Source of the DNA: Bradyrhizobium manausense
Lineage (GTDB): Bacteria > Pseudomonadota > Alphaproteobacteria > Rhizobiales > Xanthobacteraceae
Assembly (NCBI RefSeq): GCF_001440035.1
Contig: NZ_LJYG01000041.1
Location: forward strand, 25,217-72,000
DNA length: 46,784 nucleotides
Reading direction: 5' to 3'
A model generated the notes under the pieces. That model saw only the letters and a list, made by a program, of their open reading frames with translations. It was not told the origin of the DNA and made no database searches. Positions 8,544 through 17,543 of this stretch are shown in pieces. Made by a program: the position numbers and the translations under genes. The stretch's first letter is position 1. Each line of letters opens with the position of its first letter.

Positions 8544-8741
8544 CAGGCGGTCTCGTCGGGAAGCAGGCGGAAGGATTTGATTCGAAGGCGGCGCAGCGGC
8601 CGGACCATCGATACACCGGCATGTGAAGCGCGTTAAGGCCGCAAAATAAGGGCAGATTGCCGCGAGCGGGCGAAAATGGGTTGGCGCAGGAGTGTGGCGA
8701 CGATAAGGATGCAATTCCAGCGATTTGTACCCGGAAGGTGG

Positions 8742-10535
8742 ATGGCTTCCCTCGACTCTTTCAGCATCGCCATTCTGCTCGGCGCCGTCCTCGTCATGGC
8801 CGGCATCCTGTCGAGCCTGCTGGCGCTGCGCTTCGGCGCGCCGCTGCTGCTGGTCTTTCTCGCGATCGGCATGCTGGCGGGCGATGCAGGCCCCGGCCAG
8901 CTCCAGTTCAACGATGTCGGCACCACCTATCTGGTCGGCTCGGTGGCGCTGGCGCTGATCCTGTTCGACGGCGGTCTGAAGACGCGCTTTGCCAGCATCC
9001 GCACCGTGCTCGCGCCCTCCGTGGTGCTCGCCACCGTCGGCGTGCTGCTGACCGCGCTGATCACGGCGCCGTTCGCGAAATTCGCGCTCGACCTCAACTG
9101 GACGGAGTCGCTGCTGGTCGGGGCGGTGGTGGCCTCCACCGACGCGGCCGCGGTGTTCCTCCTGGTGCACACCCAGGGCCTGCGGCTGCGCCCGCGCGTC
9201 GGTGCGACGCTGGAAGCGGAATCCGGCACCAACGATCCCTTCGCGATCTTCCTGACCCTGATGCTGGTCGAATACATCTCGCTGGGCTCGAGCACGCCGG
9301 GCCATGTGGTGATGGAGTTCGTCCAGGAGGCGTTGCTCGGCGCCGTCGTCGGCGTGATCGGCGGGCGCCTCGTCGTCATCGGGCTCAACAAGGTCGCGCT
9401 GCCGCAGGGCCTGCACGCGCCGTTCGTGACCACCGCCGCGCTCGTGATCTTCGGCGGCTCGCAGATCATGCACGCCTCGGGCTTCCTTGCCGTCTATCTC
9501 GCCGGCATCATCATCGGCAATCGGCCGACGCGCGCGCATAATTCGGTGGTGGCGTTTCTGGATGCCGCGACCTGGCTGGCGCAGATCGTGATGTTCGTGC
9601 TGCTGGGCCTGCTGGTCTCGCCGAGCCGGCTGGGCTCCAGCGTGCTGCCGGCGATCGCCGTCGCGCTGGTGCTGATGCTGGTGGCGCGGCCGATCGCGGT
9701 GTTCGTGTGCCTGGCGCCATTCCGCTTCAACTGGCGCGAAAAGATCTTCATCGCCTGGACCGGCCTGCGCGGCGCGGTCGCGATCTTCCTGGCGTCGATC
9801 CCGATGCTGGTCGGCCTGTCAAAAGCCTATCTCTATTTCGACGTCGCCTTCGTCGTGGTGATCATTTCGCTGCTGCTGCAAGGCTGGACCTTGGCACCGG
9901 CCGCGCGAAAACTGCACGTGGCACTGCCGCGCACCGAGCGCGGGCCGCGCCGCATCGAGCTGGATCTGCCCGGCCAGCTCGAGCAGCAGCTCGTCGGCTA
10001 TCCGGTGCGGCCCAAAAGCCTTTACTTCCGCCGCGGCCTGATCCCGTCCTGGTCGAAGCCGACGCTGGTGATCCGCAACGAGCACATCCTGACTCCCGTG
10101 GAGGCCGATCCGGTCGCGCCCGGCGACTACATCTACCTGCTGGCGCCGCCGGAGAAGGCCGAGGCGCTCGATCGCTTCTTCGTCGACATGCAGCCGAGCA
10201 CGGCGCCCGATCCGCATCTGCTCGGCGACTTCATGGTGTCGGGCGAGCACACGCTTGCCGAGCTCGCCGAGATCTACGGCGTCAAGGTGACCGAGGACGA
10301 GGGCAAGCTCACGCTCGCCGATTATTTCGACGTCCATCTCGACCGCGCGCCGAAGGAGGGCGCCGAGCTCGCGCTTGATACCATCGTGCTCGTCGCACGC
10401 AGCATTTCCGGTGGCCGCGTCAATGTCGTCGGCCTGCGCCTACCGGAAGACGACGAGACGCCGGTACCGCTGACGCGGCGGCAAGCGCTGCGGAAGAGGC
10501 TCGCGGAGATTTGGTCGTCGGTGGCGGGGGTGTGA
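8742..10535 (+). CDS. CPA1 potassium/proton antiporter (NhaP2/CvrA-like)
   Basis: A 597-residue membrane protein. About 12 transmembrane helices fill residues 1-395, with the ion-site helix ASTDAAAVF and ESGTNDPFAIF typical of the NhaP2/CvrA branch, and WTGLRGAVAIFLA near the end of the membrane part. The tail holds a TrkA-C/RCK-type domain (LVIRNEHILTPVEADPVAPGDYIYLL) and a CorC/HlyC transporter-associated domain (about 500-580). It exchanges cytoplasmic K+ (or Na+) for protons. ATG 8742 is chosen because GGAAGG lies just upstream and the first hydrophobic helix begins soon after; an ATG-less extension to 8676 is possible. Together with the divergent MscS-type gene this suggests an osmotic/ionic homeostasis pair. 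Confidence 0.9.
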   Translation: MASLDSFSIAILLGAVLVMAGILSSLLALRFGAPLLLVFLAIGMLAGDAGPGQLQFNDVGTTYLVGSVALALILFDGGLKTRFASIRTVLAPSVVLATVGVLLTALITAPFAKFALDLNWTESLLVGAVVASTDAAAVFLLVHTQGLRLRPRVGATLEAESGTNDPFAIFLTLMLVEYISLGSSTPGHVVMEFVQEALLGAVVGVIGGRLVVIGLNKVALPQGLHAPFVTTAALVIFGGSQIMHASGFLAVYLAGIIIGNRPTRAHNSVVAFLDAATWLAQIVMFVLLGLLVSPSRLGSSVLPAIAVALVLMLVARPIAVFVCLAPFRFNWREKIFIAWTGLRGAVAIFLASIPMLVGLSKAYLYFDVAFVVVIISLLLQGWTLAPAARKLHVALPRTERGPRRIELDLPGQLEQQLVGYPVRPKSLYFRRGLIPSWSKPTLVIRNEHILTPVEADPVAPGDYIYLLAPPEKAEALDRFFVDMQPSTAPDPHLLGDFMVSGEHTLAELAEIYGVKVTEDEGKLTLADYFDVHLDRAPKEGAELALDTIVLVARSISGGRVNVVGLRLPEDDETPVPLTRRQALRKRLAEIWSSVAGV

Positions 10536-10542
10536 CCCTGCC

Positions 10543-10632
10543 GTAGGGTGGGCAAAGCGAAGCGTGCCCACGCATTTTGCGTGATCGAGAGAGGTGGTGG
10601 GCACGGCGCAAGGGCGCCTTTGCCCACCCTAC
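10543..10632. repeat. dispersed palindromic repeat (GTAGGGTGGGCAAA family)
   Basis: A 90-base inverted repeat with outer arms GTAGGGTGGGCAAAG and its complement TTTGCCCACCCTAC, and an inner GTGCCCAC/GTGGGCAC pair. This family is very frequent between Bradyrhizobium genes. It lies between the convergent antiporter and modC genes, so it could act as a bidirectional stem-loop terminator or RNA-stabilising element; no T-run follows. Confidence 0.75.
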
Positions 10633-10648
10633 GAAAGTGGCTACAGGA

Positions 10649-11311
10649 TCATGTCAGCACCTTCACGCCGCCGAACGAGGTCACGCGGCCCTGTCTCAGC
10701 ATCACGATCTGCGTCGCGAGCTGGCGCAGCTCGGCGACGTCATGGCTGACATAGACCATGGGGACATTGGCTTCGTCCCGCAGCCGCACCAGATAGGGCA
10801 GAATCTCGAGCTTGCGGGCCTCGTCGAGCGCGCCGAGCGGCTCGTCGAGCAGCAGCAAACGCGGCTTGGACAACAGCGCGCGGCCGAGCGCGACGCGCTG
10901 GCGCTCGCCCCCCGACAGCTTTCCGGGACGCCGATCAAGCAGCGCGCCGAGGTCGAGCAGCTCGACGACGCGCGTGCGCTGTGCCGGATCGGCCGCAAGA
11001 CGGTTCATCCGCCTTCCATAGTCGAGATTTTGCGCGACGTTGAGATGCGGAAACAGCCGTGCATCCTGAAAGACGTAGCCGATGCGACGGCGCCAGGTCG
11101 GCACATGAATGCCTGATGCGGTGTCGTCGACCGTCTCGCCGTCGATGACGATGGTGCCGCGGTCGGGCCGCAGCAGCCCCGCGATCATGTTGATCAGCGA
11201 GGTCTTGCCGGCGCCGGACGCGCCGAACAGGCCGGTGACGCGGCCCTCGCTGGCGAAGGTCGCGTGCAGCGAAAATTCGCCCAGCTGTTTTTCGACGTCG
11301 ACGCGCAGCAT
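10649..11311 (-). CDS. modC: molybdate ABC transporter ATP-binding protein
   Basis: A 220-residue ABC ATPase that powers molybdate import through ModB. Walker A is GASGAGKT (residues 30-37), the Q-loop is YVFQDARLFPHL, the signature LSGGERQR, Walker B LLLLDEPLGALD, and the switch His is in VSHD. It lacks the C-terminal TOBE/Mop domain of about 130 residues found in E. coli ModC (352 residues), so molybdate-dependent feedback through that domain is absent. The start is 2 bases after the modB stop, indicating translational coupling. Family assignment relies on the mod context plus the conserved pattern; other short anion ABC ATPases look similar. Confidence 0.9.
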   Translation of the reverse strand: MLRVDVEKQLGEFSLHATFASEGRVTGLFGASGAGKTSLINMIAGLLRPDRGTIVIDGETVDDTASGIHVPTWRRRIGYVFQDARLFPHLNVAQNLDYGRRMNRLAADPAQRTRVVELLDLGALLDRRPGKLSGGERQRVALGRALLSKPRLLLLDEPLGALDEARKLEILPYLVRLRDEANVPMVYVSHDVAELRQLATQIVMLRQGRVTSFGGVKVLT

Positions 11312-11313
11312 GG

Positions 11314-12009
11314 TCAATTCCCGTGCAGGCGCGCGGTGGCGCGGCGGGCGAACCATTCGGCTGATATGAGCGCGCCGAGCGCGAGCACGATCGAGACGAT
11401 GACGAGCCTGCCTGCAGCCGCGTCGCCATCGGGCGTCTGGATCAGCGAATAGATCGCCGACGAGATCGTCTGGGTTTCGCCGGGAATGTTGGAGACGAAG
11501 GTGATGGTGGCGCCGAACTCGCCGATCGCCTTGGCAAAGCCCAGCACCATGCCGGCGAGCACGCCGGGCAGCGCCAAGGGCAGCGTCACCGTGAAGAATA
11601 CCTTGAACGGCGCGGCGCCCAGCGTCTCGGCGGCCTGCTCGAGCTTGCGGTCGATCGCCTCGATCGACAGCCGCATCGGCCGCACCAGCAGCGGGAACGA
11701 CATCACGCCGCAGGCGAGCGCAGCTCCGGTCCAGCGGAACGCGAAGACAATGCCGAGATGATCGGCGAGGAAGCTGCCGACGAGGCCGCGGCGGCCGAAG
11801 GTGAGCAGCAGCAAATAGCCGGTGACGACAGGCGGCAGCACCAGAGGCAGATGCACGACCGCATCGAGCACGGACTTGCCCCAGAAATCGCGGCGGGCGA
11901 GCAGCCACGCCAGCGCAATGCCGAATGGCGTTGCCACCAGCGTCGCGATGATGGCGACCCTGAGCGAGAGCAGGATCGCCGTCCATTCAGCGGGGGAGAT
12001 GTCGAGCAT
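11314..12009 (-). CDS. modB: molybdate ABC transporter permease
   Basis: A 231-residue inner-membrane permease with about five helices and the binding-protein-dependent transport loop motif (ETLGAAPFKVFFTVTLPLALPGVLAG) that docks on ModC. The AKAIGEFGATI segment is typical of ModB/CysT permeases. ATG 12009 (MLDISPAEW) is preferred; a TTG one codon earlier is possible. It follows modA by 13 bases and precedes modC by 2, giving the order modA-modB-modC in one transcript on the minus strand. Confidence 0.94.
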   Translation of the reverse strand: MLDISPAEWTAILLSLRVAIIATLVATPFGIALAWLLARRDFWGKSVLDAVVHLPLVLPPVVTGYLLLLTFGRRGLVGSFLADHLGIVFAFRWTGAALACGVMSFPLLVRPMRLSIEAIDRKLEQAAETLGAAPFKVFFTVTLPLALPGVLAGMVLGFAKAIGEFGATITFVSNIPGETQTISSAIYSLIQTPDGDAAAGRLVIVSIVLALGALISAEWFARRATARLHGN

Positions 12010-12022
12010 CAAGTGCTTGAAA

Positions 12023-12802
12023 TCAGGTCGTCGGGCTGATCAGGAACTTAAAGCCGTATTTTTCCAGAATGGTCTTGGCCGCATTGGTCCGCAGGAAGGC
12101 GAGATAGTCGTTGGTCTCGGGCTTGGCGGTGGTGGTTGCCGCGACCGGATAGATGATCGCGGGATGCGAATCCGCCGGGAAGGTGCCGACGATCTTCACG
12201 CCGGGCTCGACCTTGGCGTCGGTGGAATAGACGATGCCGAGATTGGCCTCGCCGCGGGCCACCAGCGTCAGCGCGGCGCGCACGCTCTCGGCCATCGCGA
12301 ATTTCGGTTCGGCAGCCTGCCAGGCGCCCAGCTTCTCCAGTGCGGCCTTGGCGTATTTGCCTGCTGGCACGGACTTGACGTCGCCGGTCGCGATCCTGCC
12401 GTCGCCGGCGAGTTTTGCGAGATCAAAACCTTGCGCGATCGTGACGTTGTCGATCCTGGCATCCTTTGGTGCGATCAGCACGATGCTGTTGCCGAGCAGG
12501 TTGACTCTGGAAGGCGCGTCGATGGTCTTCTTAGAGACCGCGTAGTCCATCCAGTCGGTATCAGCGGAGACGAACACGTCGGCCGGCGCGCCCTGCTCGA
12601 TCTGTTTTGCCAGCACCGAGCTCGCAGCATAGCTGACGCTGAATTTGATGCCTGTCTTGGCGGTGTAGGCGGCATCGACCTCGTCGAGCGCGTTCTTCAT
12701 CGAGGCTGCGGCGAAAACCGTGATGGTCTTGTCCTCGGCGCTGGCAGGCGCGAGGCCAGCGAGCATGACGAAGGCAATGAAAAGTCCGGCGATACGATAC
12801 AT
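12023..12802 (-). CDS. modA: periplasmic molybdate-binding protein
   Basis: A 259-residue extracytoplasmic solute-binding protein with a signal peptide cleaved near APASA-ED. The mature start TITVFAAASMKNALDEV (oxyanion-binding Ser/Ala loop) and later NSIVLIAPKDA and LGIVYSTDAKV are characteristic of the ModA/WtpA type. It captures molybdate or tungstate and delivers it to ModBC. The 173-base upstream gap should hold the operon promoter; I looked for a ModE-type inverted repeat and found none. Confidence 0.95.
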   Translation of the reverse strand: MYRIAGLFIAFVMLAGLAPASAEDKTITVFAAASMKNALDEVDAAYTAKTGIKFSVSYAASSVLAKQIEQGAPADVFVSADTDWMDYAVSKKTIDAPSRVNLLGNSIVLIAPKDARIDNVTIAQGFDLAKLAGDGRIATGDVKSVPAGKYAKAALEKLGAWQAAEPKFAMAESVRAALTLVARGEANLGIVYSTDAKVEPGVKIVGTFPADSHPAIIYPVAATTTAKPETNDYLAFLRTNAAKTILEKYGFKFLISPTT

Positions 12803-12975
12803 CGATGGCGCTCCGTGCGAGCCCGCGCGCGCAAACGCACGCGCAAATCTGGCGGTGGGTGGTTGGATCGCGACGGCGGAAGCGCTGTTCCACGTCCCCC
12901 CGCGACGGCTTACGGCCGGCGGGGATATCGCGGATGCGAAGATAGCAGGCTAAGGCCGGAGGTCAAAGGTCCCGC

Positions 12976-13491
12976 TTATTGCGCTGGCAGGATGGAAATG
13001 GACAGGGAATTGTCCTTGGCGCCGCTGATCTGGAGCACGAAGGGCTTGTCCGAGAGTTCGTATTTCATGGCCTTGCGGATGCCGTCACAATCGGTCGCGC
13101 CGCTGAAGGCCACGGGTTTCAGGACATGCCCCTCCTGGACCAGATCGACCCAGACGCCGGAGGACAGACTGATCGTGTAGAGACCGGCCTTGGCCGCCTT
13201 GATGCTGATGAAGCCGGCAAAGGTGCCGTCCTTCGGCGCGCGCTCGGGCGGCGACGGCAGCTTTGCTTCGTTAGGTGCGACCAGCCCCAGCGTGATCGCC
13301 GAGGAGGGCACCGCAGCCTGCTCGGCCCCCGAGGCCAGCTTGGCACGGTCAGGTGCAGTCAGCGCGGCACGGTCGCGCTCGATCGGCCATTTGAACTTGT
13401 CGCAGCCGCTGGGCTCCTCCGCGGCAAAGGCAGAGGTCGCGCTGATCGAGAGCACGGCAAGAAGGGCGAGGACGCGCATGTCAATTCTCAT
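12976..13491 (-). CDS. secreted protein of unknown function
   Basis: A 171-residue protein with a signal peptide (VLALLAVLSISATSAFA) and a mature part beginning EEPSGCDKFKWPIERD. The body is beta-rich (GTFAGFISIKA, LYTISLSSGVWVDLVQ, PFVLQISGA) with two cysteines (in GCDKF and TDCDG) that could form a disulfide. I recognise no enzyme motif; the pattern suggests a small periplasmic beta-sandwich. Two starts are possible: ATG 13491 or ATG 13479, the second closer to the hydrophobic segment and with GAGA upstream. It lies behind the modABC promoter region but reads in the same direction, 173 bases before modA, so co-transcription is uncertain. Confidence 0.7.
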   Translation of the reverse strand: MRIDMRVLALLAVLSISATSAFAAEEPSGCDKFKWPIERDRAALTAPDRAKLASGAEQAAVPSSAITLGLVAPNEAKLPSPPERAPKDGTFAGFISIKAAKAGLYTISLSSGVWVDLVQEGHVLKPVAFSGATDCDGIRKAMKYELSDKPFVLQISGAKDNSLSISILPAQ

Positions 13492-13650
13492 CGTTGGCCA
13501 CGCGTTAGCGCGGCGTGCGGTCAGGTTTTGTCGGAGGCGGGATGCGCATCCCGAAATGCCGCAGGCTTACGGCCGTGGGGCAGGGCGGATATTAGTGTAT
13601 TTGGGGAGTGCGTACCAACCAACTCATCGTCATCCCGAACAAGCGCAGCT

Positions 13651-13740
13651 CGTAGCCCGGATGGAGCGCCAGCGTAATCCGGGTCCCTCGCGCAGAGTGA
13701 TTGGCTTTCCCGGATTGCGCTTCGCTCCATCCGGGCTACG
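13651..13740. repeat. dispersed palindromic repeat (CGTAGCCCGGATGGAGCG family)
   Basis: Perfect 18-base outer arms, CGTAGCCCGGATGGAGCG at 13651-13668 and its complement at 13723-13740, enclose a second imperfect pair (AATCCGGG / CCCGGATT). This element is common in Bradyrhizobium intergenic DNA and would form a long cruciform or RNA hairpin. It sits downstream of mepA and upstream of the secreted-protein gene. Confidence 0.8.
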
Positions 13741-13753
13741 AGCAGCCGCGCCC

Positions 13754-14713
13754 CTACGGCTTCGCGTCCGGCGCCCGCAGCACGGCTTTGCAGGCCGCCG
13801 GCATCTGCGCCAAGGTCATCGGCGGCTTTGGTTTCGGCGGCTCAGGCGGCGGCTTGGGATGCAGCACGCCCTCGCTGAACCAATAGGCGAGATCGGAGGG
13901 CTTGCAGCCCTCGTCCTCGGATTGCGACGGCTGGCCCTTGCAGTCGCTGGCGCCGGCCGGGCAGCGCATGCGGATGTGGAAGTGATAGTCATGGCCCCAC
14001 CACGGCCGGATCTTCGACAGCCAGGAGCGGTCGCCCTTGGCCTCACGACACAGCGCCTTCTTGATCGCGGGATTGACGAAGATGCGCTGCACCGCCGGCT
14101 CCTGCGCCGCATCGCGCAGCACCAGCACATGGCCTGATGTGAAGACTTTGGGATCGATGTCGAGGCGATCCTCGCGCACCATCATCACCGCCGACATCTC
14201 CTCGCGCTCCTCGCGCGAGAGCCGGTGGTCCGGCATCGGCGTCAGCCAGATGTCGGCGTCCAGCCCGATCTGATGGCTGGCATGGCCTGACAGCGCCGGC
14301 CCGCCGCGCGGCTGGCCGATATCGCCGACCAGGATGCCCGGCCAGCCCGCGTCCTTGTGCGCCTTGGCCGAAAGGCGCTTGATCAGCGCGATCATGTCGG
14401 GGTGGCCGTAGTTGCGATTGCGCGACAGCCGCATGACCTGCCAGGTGTCGCCGTTGAGCGGCATCTGCTCGGCACCGCCGATGCAGCCCTTCACATAGGA
14501 GCCGATCACGTGCGCCGGCCCTTTCGAGGGCACCAGTTTTCGCGCGAACAGCTCCTTGGCGCCGATCTTGGGATCATTGGGATTGGCGAGCGGCGGCAGC
14601 GGCTTCGGGTTCACGCTGCCCTTGTCCTGGGCCAGCGCGCCGCCAGCGGCCAGGACTTTCATGACGACGAGCGTCATCGCAAGCAGGAGAGGAATGATGC
14701 GGCGGCGACTCAT
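13754..14713 (-). CDS. mepA: penicillin-insensitive murein endopeptidase
   Basis: A 319-residue periplasmic LAS-type zinc peptidase that cuts D-Ala-mDAP cross-links in peptidoglycan. After the signal peptide (IIPLLLAMTLVVMKVLAAGGALAQ) come the zinc motif HASHQIGLDADIW (His147 and Asp154 in an H-x6-D pattern), the catalytic/zinc motif HDYHFHIRMRC, and several cysteines expected in MepA. A proline-rich stretch (PKPPPEPPKPKPP) near the C-terminus is not part of the E. coli enzyme. ATG 14713 (MSRRRIIPL) is preferred over ATG 14734 by leader shape; ribosome binding sites are weak for both. Confidence 0.93.
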   Translation of the reverse strand: MSRRRIIPLLLAMTLVVMKVLAAGGALAQDKGSVNPKPLPPLANPNDPKIGAKELFARKLVPSKGPAHVIGSYVKGCIGGAEQMPLNGDTWQVMRLSRNRNYGHPDMIALIKRLSAKAHKDAGWPGILVGDIGQPRGGPALSGHASHQIGLDADIWLTPMPDHRLSREEREEMSAVMMVREDRLDIDPKVFTSGHVLVLRDAAQEPAVQRIFVNPAIKKALCREAKGDRSWLSKIRPWWGHDYHFHIRMRCPAGASDCKGQPSQSEDEGCKPSDLAYWFSEGVLHPKPPPEPPKPKPPMTLAQMPAACKAVLRAPDAKP

Positions 14714-15120
14714 CTTGACACTCTTATAGCCCATCGCGGAGCCGATGCCGCGCGCGGCGATGCGCCCAGCACGACATTTAATTTTCCGCCGATCATCCGC
14801 ATGCCGGTCATTCTTAACGGGGCGATAACTCTATCCTGCATTGACCAAAATTCGTGCGCGGAACGAGATGCGCGTGTCGCCTGCATGCAAGCGGCGTCTG
14901 TTCCGGAATTGATTCATGGAGACTGCGCGTTTTTGCGCCTTCTCTCTCGCCGATCGCGACGCGGAAGCAGGTTCGACGCGCCTGGCGAGGTTTCTCGCGC
15001 CTCGCAAACGGGCAAATGGTCCGAGGCTCGGCCGGCTTGTCGGTGCCGCCGCTGGCCGGGATTACTTTTCTTTCAGACACTTGGAGCAAGAGTTGCGGCC
15101 GCTGGGCGCGGTTAAGGCGT
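14714..15120. other. divergent intergenic region between mepA and the GGDEF-EAL gene
   Basis: These 407 bases hold no gene I can support. The GGDEF-EAL frame is open back to 14854, but the encoded residues there are Arg/Ser/Trp-rich and not domain-like. A 100-residue ORF (14916-15218) overlaps the start of the next gene in another frame and looks spurious. Promoters for both flanking genes should lie here. Confidence 0.4.
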
Positions 15121-17322
15121 GTGAAGTTGAGTTTGGGGTCCAAAAAAGCAAAAAAGCGAAAGCAGGGCGTGCGTGCGGGACGACGTCAGCGCAAGCCGCG
15201 CTTTGCGCGCGCGACTAGTCCGCTGATCGAACGCGATCTGCTCATGCAGAGCCGCGCGGAAGCTGAAGCCGCCATCGCGGACGCCCGCAGGTCGCACGAC
15301 CGGCTGCGCCAAGCCGTCGATCTCCTGCCGCAAGGCATCGTGATCCTCGATCCCGAAGGCCGCTACGTTCTCTGGAACAAGCAGTACGCCGAGATCTACA
15401 GCAAGACCGCCGATCTGTTCCAGGAAGGCGCGCGTCTGGAGGACACGCTGCGCGTCGGCGTCGCCCGCGGCGACTATCCGGAAGCGGCCGGCCACGAGGA
15501 GGAGTGGATCGCCGCGCGGCTGAAGAAGCTCTACGAGCCCGGCAAGCGTCATGAGCAGACGTTGTCCGACGGCCGCGTCATCCTGATCGAGGAACGCCGC
15601 ACCGATGACGGCGGCGTGGTCGGCCTGCGCGTCGACATCACCGAATTGAAGCAGCGCGAGGCCTCGTTCCGCCTGCTGTTCGACGGCAACCCCGTCCCCA
15701 TGATCGTCTGCGCGTTGGACGACGAGCGCATCCTCGGCGTCAATGACGCCGCGATCGCGCATTACGGCTACAGCCGCGCCGAGTTCGAGCGGCTGAAGAT
15801 CCGCTCGCTGCAGGCCTTCGACAGCGAGCCGCCCTGGACCACCGACCGCTCCAGCGACGAGCAGGCCGCGCGCATCTGGAAGCACGTCAAGGCCGACGGT
15901 GCGCTGATCGACCTTGCGATCTATTCCCGCGAATTGACCTATGCCGACCGGCCCGCGGTGCTGCTGGCGCTGATGGACATCACCGAGCGCAAGCGCGCCG
16001 AGGCGCGGCTTGCCTTCATGGCCCAGCATGACGCCCTGACCGGACTGCCGAACCGCAATCGGCTGCGCCAGATCATGGACGAGATGCTGCTGCACACCCG
16101 CCGCAGCTCCGAGAAGGTCGCGGTGCTGATGCTCGGGCTCGACAATTTCAAGGCGGTCAACGACACGCTGGGGCACGCGATCGGCGACAAGCTGTTGCGC
16201 GGCGTCGCCAAGCGGCTGCGCTCGACCTTGCGCGAGGAAGACGCGCTGGCACGGCTCAATTCCGACGAGTTCGCGATCGTGCAGAGCGGCCTGGCGCGGC
16301 CCGAGGACGCGGTGGGCCTTGCCAAGCGGCTGCTCGAGGCCATCGCCGATCCCTATCTGCTCGACGGCCATTCCGTGGTGATCGGCGCCTCCATCGGCAT
16401 CGCGATGGCGCCCGGCGACGGCGAGGAGTCCGAAAAGCTGCTCAAGAGCGCCGGCATGGCGCTGTCGCGCGCCAAGCAGGATGCGCGCGGCAGCTTCGCC
16501 TTCTTCGAGGCCGCGCTCGATGCCAGGGCGCAGAGCCGCCGCAAGATCGAGGTCGAGTTGCGCGATGCCATCCAGAACGACGTGCTGCGCCCCTATTATC
16601 AGCCGCTGATCGACCTATCGAGCGGCCGCATCACCGGCTTCGAGGCTTTGGTGCGCTGGCCGCATGCCGAGCGCGGCATGGTCTCGCCGGCCGAGTTCAT
16701 TCCGGTTGCCGAAGAGACGGGGCTGATCAATCCGCTCGGCGGCCTGATGCTGCGGCGCGCCTGCCTCGATGCCGCAACCTGGCCGGACGACGTCCGCGTC
16801 GCCGTCAATTTGTCGCCGTTGCAGTTTCGCAGCGGCAATCTGCTGTCGGTGGTGACGGACGCGCTGAAGCATTCCGGCCTGCCGCCGCGCCGGCTCGAGC
16901 TCGAGATCACCGAGACACTGCTGCTGGAGAAGAGCGCGCAGGTGCTGGCGACGCTGCATGCGCTGCGTGCGCTCGGCGTGCGCATCTCGATGGACGATTT
17001 CGGCACCGGCTATTCCAGCCTCAGCTATTTGCGCAGCTTCCCGTTCGACAAGATCAAGATCGACCAGTCCTTCGTGCGCGATCTCGGTGCCAATCGCGAG
17101 GCACAGGCGATCATCCGCTCCATCGTCAGTCTCGGCAAAGGCCTTGGTGTCACCATCACCGCCGAAGGCGTCGAGACCGAGGCCGAGCTGAGCTGCCTCC
17201 GCGCCGAGGGTTGCGACGAGGGCCAGGGTTTTCTGTTCAGCAAGGCCCGGCCGAACGTCGAGATCATCAGCCTGCTCGCGGCGCAGCGCGGCATCGACGG
17301 CGGGGACGCGCTGGTGGCGTAG
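15121..17322 (+). CDS. PAS-PAS-GGDEF-EAL protein, probable c-di-GMP phosphodiesterase
   Basis: A 733-residue signalling protein from GTG 15121 (KLSLGSKKAKKRK). Two PAS domains lie at about 60-175 (AVDLLPQGIVILD) and 180-290 (LFDGNPVPMIVC), then GGDEF (about 300-455) and EAL (about 475-725). The GGDEF site is N380-S-D-E-F384 and the metal-binding Asp is replaced by Gly339 (GLDNFK), so cyclase activity is unlikely; the I-site pattern REED, five residues upstream, remains. The EAL part keeps E508-A-L, NLSPLQF, EITET, DDFGTGYSS, KIDQSFV and AEGVET, as in active phosphodiesterases that hydrolyse c-di-GMP. No membrane segment is seen. GTG is inferred; ATG 15244 (MQSRAEAE) is another option. Confidence 0.88.
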   Translation: MKLSLGSKKAKKRKQGVRAGRRQRKPRFARATSPLIERDLLMQSRAEAEAAIADARRSHDRLRQAVDLLPQGIVILDPEGRYVLWNKQYAEIYSKTADLFQEGARLEDTLRVGVARGDYPEAAGHEEEWIAARLKKLYEPGKRHEQTLSDGRVILIEERRTDDGGVVGLRVDITELKQREASFRLLFDGNPVPMIVCALDDERILGVNDAAIAHYGYSRAEFERLKIRSLQAFDSEPPWTTDRSSDEQAARIWKHVKADGALIDLAIYSRELTYADRPAVLLALMDITERKRAEARLAFMAQHDALTGLPNRNRLRQIMDEMLLHTRRSSEKVAVLMLGLDNFKAVNDTLGHAIGDKLLRGVAKRLRSTLREEDALARLNSDEFAIVQSGLARPEDAVGLAKRLLEAIADPYLLDGHSVVIGASIGIAMAPGDGEESEKLLKSAGMALSRAKQDARGSFAFFEAALDARAQSRRKIEVELRDAIQNDVLRPYYQPLIDLSSGRITGFEALVRWPHAERGMVSPAEFIPVAEETGLINPLGGLMLRRACLDAATWPDDVRVAVNLSPLQFRSGNLLSVVTDALKHSGLPPRRLELEITETLLLEKSAQVLATLHALRALGVRISMDDFGTGYSSLSYLRSFPFDKIKIDQSFVRDLGANREAQAIIRSIVSLGKGLGVTITAEGVETEAELSCLRAEGCDEGQGFLFSKARPNVEIISLLAAQRGIDGGDALVA

Positions 17323-17543
17323 CGCTTGAAGGCGGGCTATCCCGGCCTCATGGGGCGGCTGTGCCCGAGCCGCGGCATAGGCGATCACCAATCCGGCTGC
17401 GCTCGCGATCCAGAATGCCATCGATCTGTGTCCAATGTCCGCGACAGTATGTTATCGCCGACTTCGCCTGACCGCCATCATCCCCTCGCGCTGTACGGCG
17501 CTCGGCCGGGTCGCTTATGCAAGGCGTGCATAATCATATTTCG

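Noticed and set aside
7227..9539. very long minus-strand ORF (770 codons) extending the MscS-type gene
   Set aside because: The added part is antisense to the antiporter gene and His/Arg/Asp-rich; the family start is at 8543.
12803..12975. possible ModE-type operator before modA
   Set aside because: No inverted repeat with the ATCGNTATATA-type half-sites; only GATATCGCGG/GAAGATAGC, which do not pair well.
14916..15218. 100-residue ORF with ATG and GGAATT upstream
   Set aside because: It overlaps the start of the GGDEF-EAL gene in another frame and has no protein-like pattern beyond chance.
16615..17421. minus-strand ORF starting with a short hydrophobic segment (FWIASAAGLVIAYAAA)
   Set aside because: It runs through the EAL coding region as its antisense; composition after the first 20 residues is that of a shadow frame.
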